DNA of 55,031 bases from DATMNR01 sp963702765 (GCA_963702765.1 CAVPEB010000032.1:1-55031), one strand, 5' to 3'; positions 44,696 through 55,024 are shown, numbered from the stretch's first letter. Made by a program: numbers and translations. Notes: generated from the letters alone by a model not told the origin.

Positions 44696-47056
44696 TTAAC
44701 TACCACCCAAACCCTGAGTCGGTGTGATTTTGATAGGAGGTATACCGGTACTCGGGGAAACAATCGGTTGGCTTGTCGTGGTTGCATTATGTGAGATTGG
44801 AGACACACCAGGAATCACAATGAATTGAAAAGCTATGTGGGCAGCATCTGGCAAGACATCATCATCAATGCTGACCGCCTTGACCCCGGATTGACTCAGC
44901 AGATACCTCCAGGCACTCTGCTTACTCATTGAAGCAATACGCTTCGCAAAACCCTGTACCATAGCATGATCGAAATGATAGACCCACTCACCCTCACTCC
45001 TGACGGAGATGACGACTGTTCCCCTGGTAGCACTTTCAGTCACATTGGTAATTTCAGCTAGGACATTACCCACCAAAGCAGAGTGTAACGCCTTGTCCTT
45101 CGCAACCTTTGCTTTGAGCAAGGTTTTCGCCATTGTAAGTACTACCTGTTGATCGTAGACCTCTTCCTGGCAGGTCATCGCAACCGTGACAGTCACACTC
45201 GATGCAGGATCACCCACGGCATGATTCGTCATAAACGTCGATTTCTGGCACTGCAACGTATGAGCCAGAACCTGTTCGCTTGTGCGTACCTGCTTCTGCA
45301 GATCTGCTTGTGTTTGAGAGGTAAGCGATGCCATCAGCTCCCTGGTTGCTCCATCGATGTCACTTTGTTGCACAACCATACCCTGTATTGGATCTCTTCC
45401 TCCGCTAAATGCCCCATTTTTCACCGTGATACCAACTGCACAGCACGAACCGGTAATATCAAGTGCCGCGATATTGCCAGCCGGTCCAACATTGACTGCA
45501 TAGCCCGTTATAGTGAGAAAACCAGGGTTGGAAAACACTGTAATTGGCCCTTGGAATGTAATCGGCACCCCAGAAGCTCCTCGCAGAACAACACTACCAA
45601 ACGATATATTAGAAGCTGTTGTATCCAAAAATGTTAAAGAACCTGTCGCACGTGTTCCCGGAATGGAGGTTCCGGTCGCTGGGACAGTCTTGGACTCTTT
45701 CACCGATGTCGCAGTAAGTGAGCGTAGTGCTATCTCTTGCTTGTTTGGGCCAGGAGCACTGACAACTGCAGAGATTTCAAATGTATTTCCCAGGTCAAAG
45801 CTCTTCGGTGTAATCGTTACTGTCGAGGTATGGAAGGTTCTGTAGACTATTCCGATACTTACACCTGCAAACAGGATCCCGGCAAGCAGGAATGAGACCA
45901 GCATGAGGTAGAAAGCCAAAGGCCATGCTCTCACTCGCTGCTGCAATGCAGAGACCCACATCTTCACATCCATTGCGCGAGAGATATTCTTCAGTGCATC
46001 AGTGTGTGACCATGCTTCTGCCAGTGACACCATCACATGCTTCAGCACAGCTGCACCTTTTGGAGGCGAAGCCAAAGGCACTGTGATCTCATCGAATTGA
46101 ATACGTGTTTTCGGTCCTGTTGGCCTTTCTTCGATGCTTTGCTTTGTTGTATGCGCTCGAATTCGATGATCTCTCACTGCCTGTTCCTGTGAAATAGCAG
46201 TGAGAGATGTCTCGATTTTTCGATGAAGCGGACGTTGGGTAGCACATTGTCTACAGGCATGCTCAAAAGCATTGGCAAATGCTGCAATGGAAGGGAAACG
46301 ACGACGTGGATCTTTCGCGAGAGCAGTCATAATAACTTGCTCAATGGCAATGGGTAGAGTGGGTACACGTTTCCGCAATGGTGGAGGAGGAGTCGCGAGG
46401 TGCTGGCTATAGATCTCAGCAAACGTGCCATGAAATGGCCGTGTACCGCATATCCACTCATACACGACAATTCCCAGGGCATACTGATCACTTGCCGGTC
46501 GTGGCCTGCCCTGTAACTGTTCGGGAGCCATATAGTTGATCGTTCCGGCCTGATCTTCTTCGCTCATGGAACCTGTCGTATGAGCAATACTGGCAATGCC
46601 GAAATCACTCAGGAGCAGTTCTCTCTGTTTCCCCAACAACATATTATCCGGCTTGATATCGCGGTGGATGACTCCTTCATGATGCGCATATTGCAAGGCA
46701 TCAGCGAGTTGCTTCACATACCTGCGAATCGTTCCAAGCTGAAGTTGCGTCCCTTTCGGATAACACTGGCGTAATGAGCCATTGGGGGCATATTCCATGA
46801 CAAGAAATGGGATATCGTCCTCCAGCCCAAAATCGAGCATGTGTACGATATGGGGATGTCTCAAACGAATGGAGCGCGCTTCATTCAGGAAACTCTTCAC
46901 ATTCTGATGCTCAAGCCGGCTATGGAGCACTTTGACCGCCGCCACTGTTTTATGGCGAGCGTGCTCACCGAGATACACATCAGCAAAACCTCCTCGTCCA
47001 ATCAGACGGATGAGGCGATAATCCCCGAATTCCTCTCCCACGAGATGTCTAGTCAT
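44696..47056 (-). CDS. Transmembrane Ser/Thr protein kinase with baseplate-J-like external region
   Basis: 786 residues from ATG 47056 (AAGGGG seven bases upstream); an upstream in-frame start at 47155 adds unlike residues. Kinase domain about 10-270 with GRGGFADVY, lysine K42, HRDIKPDN (131-138), DFG (151-153) and APEQ. A 100-residue linker leads to one membrane helix (378-404). The external 380 residues contain RATGSLTFLDTT, VLRGASGVPITF and VNVGPAGNIAALDI, resembling the baseplate J/gp47-like module I know from Chloroflexota proteins, and a Thr/Pro tail. It is a likely signal-sensing receptor kinase; the ligand is unknown. Confidence 0.88.
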   Translation of the reverse strand: MTRHLVGEEFGDYRLIRLIGRGGFADVYLGEHARHKTVAAVKVLHSRLEHQNVKSFLNEARSIRLRHPHIVHMLDFGLEDDIPFLVMEYAPNGSLRQCYPKGTQLQLGTIRRYVKQLADALQYAHHEGVIHRDIKPDNMLLGKQRELLLSDFGIASIAHTTGSMSEEDQAGTINYMAPEQLQGRPRPASDQYALGIVVYEWICGTRPFHGTFAEIYSQHLATPPPPLRKRVPTLPIAIEQVIMTALAKDPRRRFPSIAAFANAFEHACRQCATQRPLHRKIETSLTAISQEQAVRDHRIRAHTTKQSIEERPTGPKTRIQFDEITVPLASPPKGAAVLKHVMVSLAEAWSHTDALKNISRAMDVKMWVSALQQRVRAWPLAFYLMLVSFLLAGILFAGVSIGIVYRTFHTSTVTITPKSFDLGNTFEISAVVSAPGPNKQEIALRSLTATSVKESKTVPATGTSIPGTRATGSLTFLDTTASNISFGSVVLRGASGVPITFQGPITVFSNPGFLTITGYAVNVGPAGNIAALDITGSCCAVGITVKNGAFSGGRDPIQGMVVQQSDIDGATRELMASLTSQTQADLQKQVRTSEQVLAHTLQCQKSTFMTNHAVGDPASSVTVTVAMTCQEEVYDQQVVLTMAKTLLKAKVAKDKALHSALVGNVLAEITNVTESATRGTVVISVRSEGEWVYHFDHAMVQGFAKRIASMSKQSAWRYLLSQSGVKAVSIDDDVLPDAAHIAFQFIVIPGVSPISHNATTTSQPIVSPSTGIPPIKITPTQGLGGS

Positions 47057-47273
47057 ACCTCTTCCCCTTGGAGTACATATATGTGTTGATGTGGAGTCTT
47101 TCGTCATCCAGATGAACAGAGACTGTATGTCGAGGGGAATGTACCCGTTCAACAAGCGACATTACTGGAAGTAAACGCAAAGAGATGGCCTTTTCTAGCA
47201 AGCCAGAGAGAAGCGTAGGAAGAAAAGGGGATGAAAGGTAGGAAGCATGATTCCACCACCTATTGAACGCTAA

Positions 47274-47299
47274 AAACCCCACGTACAGGAGTGCGGGTT
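47274..47299. repeat. Imperfect hairpin, possible insertion-sequence end
   Basis: AACCC-C-CAC pairs with GTG-C-GGGTT around an eight-base loop with one C/C mismatch. Together with the palindrome at 47352 it may be the folded end of a lost IS200/IS605-type element. Tentative. Confidence 0.3.
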
Positions 47300-47351
47300 G
47301 TATCTTTGACGAGAGGGGCGTTTGCACCGTCCCGGTCCCACCACCCATCGT

Positions 47352-47377
47352 ACCCACGAGTTGCGCAACTCGTGGGT
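47352..47377. repeat. Perfect 26-bp palindrome
   Basis: ACCCACGAGTTGC is followed directly by its exact complement, with no spacer. It lies in the 990-base gene-free stretch 47057-48047. Confidence 0.85.
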
Positions 47378-47454
47378 GATATGAAGCACATATCTCATCA
47401 GTAAAAATAGGAACTAATATCAAAATGACTTCTATTGTCGGTAACGAAAAACGT

Positions 47455-47608
47455 CCCAGGCTGTTGAAAAACTCTATTGCAGAGCTTTATGAAGAATAAC
47501 AACATCGGAAATCTTCCTCATATGAGACCTCTTCGCAAGAATGTAGCAGCAATACATGGTAGTTCGGATCCTTAAAAACTCATCAGTTGAGTTTTTCAAC
47601 ACGCTGGG
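47455..47608. mobile_element. 154-bp MITE-like element with 20-bp terminal inverted repeats
   Basis: The left end CCCAGGCTGTTGAAAAACTC (47455-47474) and the complement of the right end (47589-47608), CCCAGCGTGTTGAAAAACTC, match at 18 of 20 bases. The interior has no coding capacity. The GGCTGTTGAAAAACTC end resembles those of IS5/IS1182-type elements, so a non-autonomous derivative is likely. I could not identify a clean target duplication. Confidence 0.65.
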
Positions 47609-48047
47609 TCGTTTGTTAAGATGCCGGCTTACTTTCTCAACGCCCTCTCGTAATTCAACGTATTCGCGCCATTGCCAACCCTCTCACCGAATGTTCTTCA
47701 GAATCACTTTCGTCTCACATCTGGCTGCTGTTTCCATTCGATGTTACAATATGTCAGTCCAGTTGCGTTTGAACTCGCAACCTCATGCTCGGTGAACGAA
47801 GCTTCCACTTCGTCGTCTTCATTTTTCTGGATCAAGACCAAACTTGGACTGCACCCGGTCAAAGGAGTTCACTCCATTTGCCTCCTCACCTACGTTCACA
47901 AAAAACTGTGAAATGTGGGCTACTTCATCCTTGTAGTGGTAATATAAAAATCATTCTCCAATTTGATACCGTCGCTTGATTGTTCCCACCTGGCAGTGAT
48001 AGGATTCTCATCATGCTCGTGCTTCTCCGAAACAGTGCGGTCTTTGC
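47609..48047. other. Gene-free region after the MITE-like element
   Basis: About 440 bases with several short open frames on the plus strand, none with a ribosome site or recognisable family. It may be insertion-element debris. No terminator was identified for the alditol-oxidase gene ending at 48048. Confidence 0.35.
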
Positions 48048-49310
48048 TTACGTGTCTCCGAGCACGTGGGCCTTCAGCCATGCGTTGCGGAACGCACCGC
48101 GCGGATCGAGCCGCTCCAGCAGACGAACGAAGTCGGAATGGCGCTTGTAGAGGGGAGCGATTGTCGCTGCGTCCGCATGGAAGATCTTGCCCCAGTGCGG
48201 GCGCGCCTCGAACGGGGTCAGAGCATCCTCGATCTGGGCGACCATCTCGTGGACCGCATCTGGCTCGCGCTTCCAGGTGAAGTGGATGCCGACGGAGTCT
48301 TGCTCATAGTTCATGCTCATCCACAGCCGATCCGCGGCCACCCGGCGAATCTCGCTCACCTGCAGGAGTGGTCGGATCCGGTCTTCGAGGGCGCGCACGG
48401 CTTCTATAGCCCCAAAGGCATGCCGGCGCGGGACGAGGTACTCCGACTGGATTTCTTCGCCGCTGCTGGGTGTGTAGCCCATGCGGAAATGCGGTAAGCG
48501 GTCGGACCAGAGGCCAGGCCGGCCCAACTGCGGCGTACACGGGGTCGGATCGAGTTCGACAATCGGGTGCCGATCAACCGTTGCTGCCACCGCGCCGAAG
48601 AGGTCACCCTCAACCCTGTCGGGTTCATCCGTCCGGCTCTTGATCCAGATCTGGTCATGCATCTCGCCCCAGCGCGTGAAGATGCTGACGCTGTAGCCAC
48701 AGGAGGTGATCTCGTCGAAGTGGTCGGAGAGCGCCTTCCAGCTGAGGCCTTCGAACACCCGCTGTTTCACCTCGTAGGAGGGCTGCACGTCCAGAGTGAT
48801 CCGGGTGACTGCACCGAGGGCGCCGAGTCCGACCACCAGGCCATCGAAGTCGGGGTTGCCTCTGGACGCCCTGATGATCTCACCGCCCGACGTCACGATC
48901 TCCAGCCCCGCGACCGCGGTCGCCAGGTTACCACAGGTGACGCCTGAGCCGTGCGTCGCTGTCGCGACGGCACCGGCAACAGAGATATGGGGAAGGGATG
49001 CGAGGGTGTGCAGGGCCACTCCCTCGTCGTTCAACGTCTTGACCAGATGGCCATACTTCACCCCTCCTCCGCAGGAGACTGTGTGTGCTTTATGGTCAAC
49101 GACCACGTCAGCGGGCAGGTTCTCGAGCGAGAGCAGCTCCGAGGAGTCGGCGATGTCGTTGAACGAGTGCCGCGAGCCTAATACATGCACGCTGGCTGCC
49201 TTGGCGACGATCTCCTGCACCTGTTCAATCGTCGTCGGGCGGTGCAGCTTCTCCGCCCGGTACGTATAGGTGCCGGCCCAGTTTCTTTCGGGCGCATGCG
49301 TCTCAGTCAT
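48048..49310 (-). CDS. FAD-dependent alditol oxidase-like protein
   Basis: 420 residues, VAO/GLO family with C-terminal ALO domain. The N-terminal FAD domain shows VLGSRHSFNDIA, where the histidine (H48) matches the covalent FAD attachment site of AldO, plus ASLPHISVAGAVATATHGSG and GALGAVTRITLD. The end ARPHWGKIF and LDPRGAFRNAWL matches alditol/xylitol oxidases of actinomycetes. It should oxidise a polyol C1 and give H2O2. The gene is visibly GC-richer than its flanks and stands alone between repeat-laden regions, consistent with acquisition from an actinomycete-like donor. Confidence 0.9.
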   Translation of the reverse strand: MTETHAPERNWAGTYTYRAEKLHRPTTIEQVQEIVAKAASVHVLGSRHSFNDIADSSELLSLENLPADVVVDHKAHTVSCGGGVKYGHLVKTLNDEGVALHTLASLPHISVAGAVATATHGSGVTCGNLATAVAGLEIVTSGGEIIRASRGNPDFDGLVVGLGALGAVTRITLDVQPSYEVKQRVFEGLSWKALSDHFDEITSCGYSVSIFTRWGEMHDQIWIKSRTDEPDRVEGDLFGAVAATVDRHPIVELDPTPCTPQLGRPGLWSDRLPHFRMGYTPSSGEEIQSEYLVPRRHAFGAIEAVRALEDRIRPLLQVSEIRRVAADRLWMSMNYEQDSVGIHFTWKREPDAVHEMVAQIEDALTPFEARPHWGKIFHADAATIAPLYKRHSDFVRLLERLDPRGAFRNAWLKAHVLGDT

Positions 49311-49369
49311 GGCCTACCTCCTTCTTCATGCCAGCCTCCAAGCCTGACGACGACGTGTCGTACTCATCG

Positions 49370-50138
49370 TTACATGAGAGGTGAAACCCTTGGGCAGCCA
49401 ACATGCGCAAAAAATCGGGAGCCTCGATCTCCTTGTCCGGCGCTCCAGAACACCTCTTGTAAAACATTGATGGGGTTTTTTGCGCATTTGGACTGCTCAC
49501 CCCCTTCAGAGATCGTATGACAAATCATCACCATGGGTGCAGAGGCTTTCCTGTCGAGAGAGGCTGAGCCTTCGGCCTCAGCCGCTTTCTTTGCACGTCC
49601 CACCGGACTCATCATATCACCGCCAAGCATCTTCAGACAAGGAGTGCGTGCCGTCAAGGGCGAGTGCCAGTATGTGTTGACCATCCTCTGAGTGAGTATG
49701 TTGATGGTGATGTACATGGCCATGTGGGTATCGCCACTCTCTTCATCCTCAGAGAGCATGAAGTTCTCAAACATGAGTCGGATGTCAGCAGCCATTATTG
49801 GTGCAACGACGGCAACGTCAACAACGATCAGGTAGCCTGAGTTGCTGTTGTCCGTTTTCGTCGGCCCGACCATGAGCGATCCGAGCGTTGCGGGACCCAC
49901 GGATCGAATGTGTTGGTTTCACTGCCCAACGAATGCTCGTTCGATAAGGTGTCGGCCAGCCCTGGTCGTCGGTGTATGCCTCGATGGTGGGTGTGCTGTA
50001 CGTATCGAGTTCGAAGTCGAGAGTGCATAGGTTGCTGGGATCGTTGTTGAGAGGGTAGGTATTCGTTTCATTGACTGTGTGATTGCCATTGTTCCACTTG
50101 AATTGGGCCACCGGCCCATTATCTTTATCATCCTGCAT
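49370..50138 (-). CDS. Unrecognised protein, frameshifted
   Basis: Two overlapping minus-strand frames seem to belong together. The 5' one starts MQDDKDNGPVAQFKWNNGN at 50138 and runs with plausible composition to about 49890 (WAVKPTH). Past a one-base shift, VGPTKTDNSNSGYLIVVDVAV and ENFMLSEDEESGDTHMAMYI continue in another frame. The last 80 codons to 49370 are less protein-like. No family is recognised. A weak site (GGACGG) lies before ATG 50138. It could be a real small protein or chance; confidence is low. Confidence 0.35.
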
Positions 50139-50232
50139 CGAAAACCGTCCGTTTTCTGCGAAGGAGACAACGACAATGTATTGACACGTACCAATGGAGC
50201 GAGAAAATAAACAGGAAACCAGCATGCAAGCT

Positions 50233-50395
50233 GCAGAAAACGGTGGTTTTTTGAGACTTGGCAATCAAGGGGTAAAATAACCAGAAACCAATATGTTCAT
50301 TGCAGTAAATGGTGGTTTGTTAAGACTAAGCAACCAAGTGGCAAAAGAACCAGGAAATCAATGTACAAATTGCTGAAAACGTTCATTTCATTCAA
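50233..50395. repeat. Three imperfect ~70-bp direct repeats
   Basis: Units begin at 50233, 50302 and 50372 (GCAGAAAACGGTGG, GCAGTAAATGGTGG, GCTGAAAACGTTCA) and share GGTTTKTTRAGACT and AACCAGRAA blocks in the same order; the third is partial. An inverted copy of the first segment appears at 50139-50160. The sequence recurs at 44472. Confidence 0.6.
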
Positions 50396-50415
50396 TACCA
50401 ATCTCAATCCACAAA

Positions 50416-50784
50416 ATGCTCTATTCGTTCTTCGTAGAAACAGTATCTTCAAATGCGTTTGCATTATGTGCTACAACTTGGAAACCAAGTCTCGTTTCTG
50501 AAGCAATCTGCTATCTTGCCTCCTTTGGTACTCACGAAGGTACTAATGATATCCTCTCTCTTATTGCTTCTCAAATTGAATCTATGCAATTTCCCCTCTC
50601 ACACAGCACTGCTCTTCGATCCAGGCTGGTGGACAAACTTTCTTCCGTACATTCACTTTGGTCACTGGGAACCCCAATGCGAGAGGTCTTCTCCTCTCAT
50701 TGTTCAATGGCACGATCAGCTGACCAATCTTTTCAAAGCGTGGACATCGGTATACAAAAAGGTGCATCGATAGAGTATTGCTAA
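50416..50784 (+). other. Unsupported open frame in gene-poor region
   Basis: 122 codons, no ribosome site, no recognisable family; a second plus-strand frame of similar length overlaps it at 50453-50773. Neither is convincing. The rest of 50396-51018 holds small hairpins (50894-50907; 50928-50963, interrupted) that may end the minus-strand WD40 transcript. Confidence 0.2.
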
Positions 50785-51018
50785 ATTCGTGAGCAAGGTT
50801 GTCCCATTTTGCTCCCTCATATGACTTATTAGATCAGAGAGAAAAATCAAACAGGAGCATGTCTGCAACGTATGGATGAGGAAACAACTCTTTGCGGCTT
50901 ACGCCGCCTACGGCCAAAATGCCATGCCTCATGTCCCCAGGCAAGCACGCCTTGCCCCATGAGACGCCTAGCAGCAAATCACTGTCGCCATCCCTCTTTC
51001 GCCGAAAAACTCATATCT

Positions 51019-54000
51019 TTACCGGCCAATGCTCGTTTCCTCGAACGCCCCCAGGGCGTGCAGCGAAGCCTTTTGCGCTGCGGAGAGACCCCGGATGCCC
51101 GTGATATTGAGTCGTTCGTAGGGTCGATCCCGCCGCAGCGTTTGGAGCTGCTCGCCACTGTGCAGATCCCAGAGCACAATGGCTCCATCATCCCCGCAGC
51201 TCGCCAATCTGCTGCCATCAAGACTCACCTTGAGCGCTTGCACCGTCCCCTGATGCGCCTCTTGCACCCGTACGCACTCTCTCTTGGATCTTCCACCAGC
51301 GCATCGTCCCATCAGTGCTGCCACTGATCAGTCTTCTGTCTCCTCCTGGACTCCAGGCTAAGGCAGAGACAGCTCCAGAATGCTCCACCAGGGTTTGGAT
51401 GCACTTCCCGCTGTGTACTTCCCACACGAAAAGCTCCCCATTCTCTATGCTACCGCCACCTGAAGCTAGTAACATCCCGTTGGGACTCCAAGTCACGCTT
51501 AAGACAGCTCCCTTGTGACCCTCTAACCGCAACTCGGTATCATCCCTGATATCCCACATATACACAGAGCCATCATCACCTCCACCAACCACTCGTGTCC
51601 CATCTGGACTCCAGGCCACACGACGGATCAAAGTCGGCTCTGTACGTCTAACCCAGCGGCGGCTACGTGTTGTCATATCCCACACCTGCACGCTCAGTAG
51701 AAAACTCCCACAAGCAAGTAGGTGACCGTCTGGACTCCAGGCCACGCCCAGGAAGATAGTGTCAGTCGCGTCAGAGTCTCGCAGCACCTCGAGACATATG
51801 CCAGTGGCTGTGTCCCAGAGTCTGATGCTATTGTCATACCCTGCGCTGGCCAGAATTTGCCCATCTGGACTCCATGCCACCCCTTGCACGATCCAACGAT
51901 GTCCACGCAACACACTGGGTGATGTTGCGCTGGCTCCCTCCCAGAGCGTCACCAGGCTATCCGCTCCGCCACTGGCGAGCTTGCTGTTATCTGGGCTCCA
52001 GTCGATATCGAGGAGGGAGGCCGTGTAGTAGCCCAATGATGCGAAGACATTGTCCACTTTCTACGTCCCATACCCGTATGGTGCCATCGTTGCTGCCACT
52101 GAGCAGGATGCGGCTGTCGGGGGTGAAGGCAATGGAGTGGAGACCGGTATGCCCAGTACAGGACCACCCCGCGATCTTCTCTCCTTGGTGTCCCAGAGCC
52201 AGACCGTTTGATCAAAGCTGCAACACGCAGCGTACGTCCATCCGGACTCCAGGCCACGCGCAGCACCCGGTCCGTATGCCCCGTGAACGTCTGGAGACAG
52301 TCAAAGCTTTCCATGTCCCACAGCTTGACAGTGCCATCAGCACTCGCGCTCGCCAGTTGTGCGCCATCGGGGGCGAAGGCCAGCCCTGTCACCCAATGAG
52401 TATGCCCCGTAAGTGTGTGTACGTGACTACCAGACTGCGGCTTCCACAGCCAGATGTTCCCATCGGAGCAGCCACTGGCGAGCAGCCTCCCGTCCGGGCT
52501 CCAGGCCAACGAGTACACGGCACCGCCTTGACCAGCCAGCTTCCGCACCTTCGTGCCACTCTGAGAGTCCCAGATCCGAACGAAGGTATCACTTCCACCA
52601 GTGACGAGGAGGTGCCCATCAGGAGCGAAGGCCATACAGTTGATGCCCCTGGTTGGTCCACCTGCCCACAGGAGGGTACTACTGGCAATGTCCCACAACT
52701 TGACCGTGTTATCCCAGCCCCCGCTGGCCAGCATGTGTCCATCCTGGCTAAACACAAGAGCAGTTATCCCGGAAATGTCGGGCCTGCCAGACCCTGTGCA
52801 GGGTCTGACTTGCCTCTTCCCCACACCCGCACTTTCCCCTGCCGGGTGGCGGCAGCCCAATGCTGTCCGGTACTGCTAATGGTAACCACCATGATCGCAT
52901 CAATAGCCTCGGTAAACATGGTGTCTCGCAGCATGGCTCCAGGAAAGGGAGGCATCCTGCATCTCGACCCCCTGCAGACATGCCGCGAAGGGCAAGATGC
53001 GAGAGGTCCAGACCACGTAAGTTCCCCCGCAACACGTGCAACAGCGCCACCAGATTGGCCGATCCATACCCCTGGGACGGCTGGGTCCAGCCACGCAGCC
53101 CGTCGAGCAGCCAGAGCAATCGTGCTTCCAGGTCGGCTTGTCCCTGGTACGTGCTCAGCAGTCGGCTGAGCAGTGAGCCCACAAGCAAGTGCTCCTGGAT
53201 ATCTCGAACGTATTCCTTCGCCTGGGCCTGGCAGAGTCCAAGCTCGATGAGGCGATCCAGATGCCCCTGCTCGATCTCACGGCTCGCCTCCGCGATGAGC
53301 AGGGCAGTCGCATACTCCAGTACCACCGACTGCAGCGTGAAGCTTCCCGCCCGTTGCCCCACGCTCGATCAAGCTACGGCAACGCAGCCCGTCAACGGCT
53401 TCCAAGACGAGCATAGGAGCCTTTGGTGTGCTGAGAACTGCTAGCAGCTCCTCCTGGCTCACCGGTTCGCGCAGGATGGCCAGCCAGTAGAACATGCTCT
53501 GCTCGAACTCCGAGAGGCGGTCGAATTGCTCGTCCAGCAACTCACGCACGCCGCCAAAGACGACCTCACCCTGCGCCAGGAACGGGACGATTTCGCCACC
53601 GAAGAGCTCCACAATGGTCGGGGCTACGATCTTTAAAGCCAGCGGGTTGCCCCGGTACACCTCGACCAGGCGTACCCGGTCGTGCGGGGAACCAGCCACA
53701 TCTTTCTCCGCCAGTAACTGAGCGCCGGCGCGGCTGTCCAGCCCCGCTAAACGCAAGGCACGCACGGGCCGACGGCTGCCTTCCAACGGCACGAGTTCCG
53801 CCGGTTTCTCCCTGCTGGTGAGCAGCAGGCAACTCTGGTGCGCGGTTTCGCCTATCCGTCGTAAGATTTGAGCATAGCCTTCGTAGTCTGCCCGCATGCG
53901 GCCCGTATCCTCCCCTACCTCCAAGAGCATCTCCAGGTTGTCCAGCACGAGCAGCACCCGCCGAGCGCGTAATTGCTCCATCAACAGTTGCAGGCGTCCT

Positions 54001-54683
54001 TCGAGGGTATCCGGCATCTCTGGCAGCAGGTGCGGGGCAAGCACCTGCAGGCATGTATCCAACAGCGTGGCACATCCAGGAGCATCGCGCAGAGACCGCC
54101 AGATCACCACCTCGAACTGCTTATCTACTCGGTGCATCAAGGTAACCGCCAGCGCCGACTTGCCGATACCTCCCATGCCCAGCACACTCACCACACGACA
54201 GCGTTCCTGGACCACCCACTGAGAGAGGTGCGGCAGTTCCTCCTCACGACCATAGAAGGTGGGTACATCCAGTGCGTCACCCCAATCCACCCGTGGCCCA
54301 CCCGAAGCCTGAGGAGCAATGACCGCGTCAGGGTCACGAGTCTGTTCCCCTGGCATGCTAATGCCAGGGGAAGCCTGTTGGCTGAGCAGTTCGTGGAGCC
54401 ACGGCTCATCCAACAGCATCTTCTGATAAGATGCAAGCCAGAGCACACGGATTTCCTCAGCCTCATTGCCTGTCATAAAGACGTGCTGCTGGAAAGCCAG
54501 GGCAATAAACTGTTTGAGATGATCGTTTTTCGATAGCTGGCCGGACTCCCACCCGCCTACTGCGTGTCGGGCGACTCCGAGCAAGCCAGCCAGTCTTGCC
54601 TGAGTCAGTCCGGTCGCCATGCGCAATGCCAGCATACGCTTCCCGAAGGCGTAGTCTCGCTCTCTATACGAAGCTCTCTTCAC
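51019..54683 (-). pseudogene. XRE/NB-ARC/WD40 STAND protein, broken by several frameshifts
   Basis: Read through all frames this is one gene. Order: an XRE helix-turn-helix (residues 15-65), NB-ARC ATPase with GMGGIGKS (168-175) and VLLVLDNLEML, to about 53300. After a shift comes the linker QSVVLEYATALLI and GHLDRLIELGL; after another, LQGVEMQDASL and MLRDTMFTEA. Then follow about ten to twelve WD40 repeats of the type LAWSPDGRLLASGxxDGxxxLW, in two or three frames, ending RLNITGIRGLSAAQKASLHAL. I count at least five one-base breaks (near 53320, 52960, 52850, 52250, 52060 and 51300). Such proteins are signal-activated STAND ATPases. It may be decayed or mis-sequenced. Confidence 0.85.
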
Positions 54684-54731
54684 GAGTCATTTCCTTCTCG
54701 CACAACTCACCCGAGCACAACCATGCGAGGT

Positions 54732-55024
54732 GATGGTCGGTGAAATGGCAGCCGATGGACGGTGCTTTTCTCAGCCATCACCCCTATACTGGTGTGTATC
54801 GGGCGTACGTCCTCTTCTGGTCAACGCCTGTCCGGGGGATATGGAAGCAACTGTCAGACGACAGCATATCCCTCCTTTTCGATATTCATGCTCTTTCAGA
54901 GCGGAGATGCTCCCTCTTTATGATAGCAGATTTTCGGACGAATCACGAGCCTTTTGCATATGCTCGATGGGTGTTTGACTCTCACCGTGAAGCAAGATGA
55001 GATGGTCGGTGAGATGGTCGGTGA
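54732..55024. repeat. 12-bp repeat GATGGTCGGTGA, three copies upstream of the STAND gene
   Basis: Copies at 54732-54743, 55001-55012 and 55013-55024; the last two are in direct tandem. The 348 bases from 54684 to the window edge hold no supported gene and presumably the STAND gene promoter. Confidence 0.55.

Noticed and set aside
51874..53169. 431-codon open frame on the plus strand
   Set aside because: It is the antisense of the WD40 region; the minus-strand reading gives clear WD40 repeats, whereas this one matches nothing and has no ribosome site.
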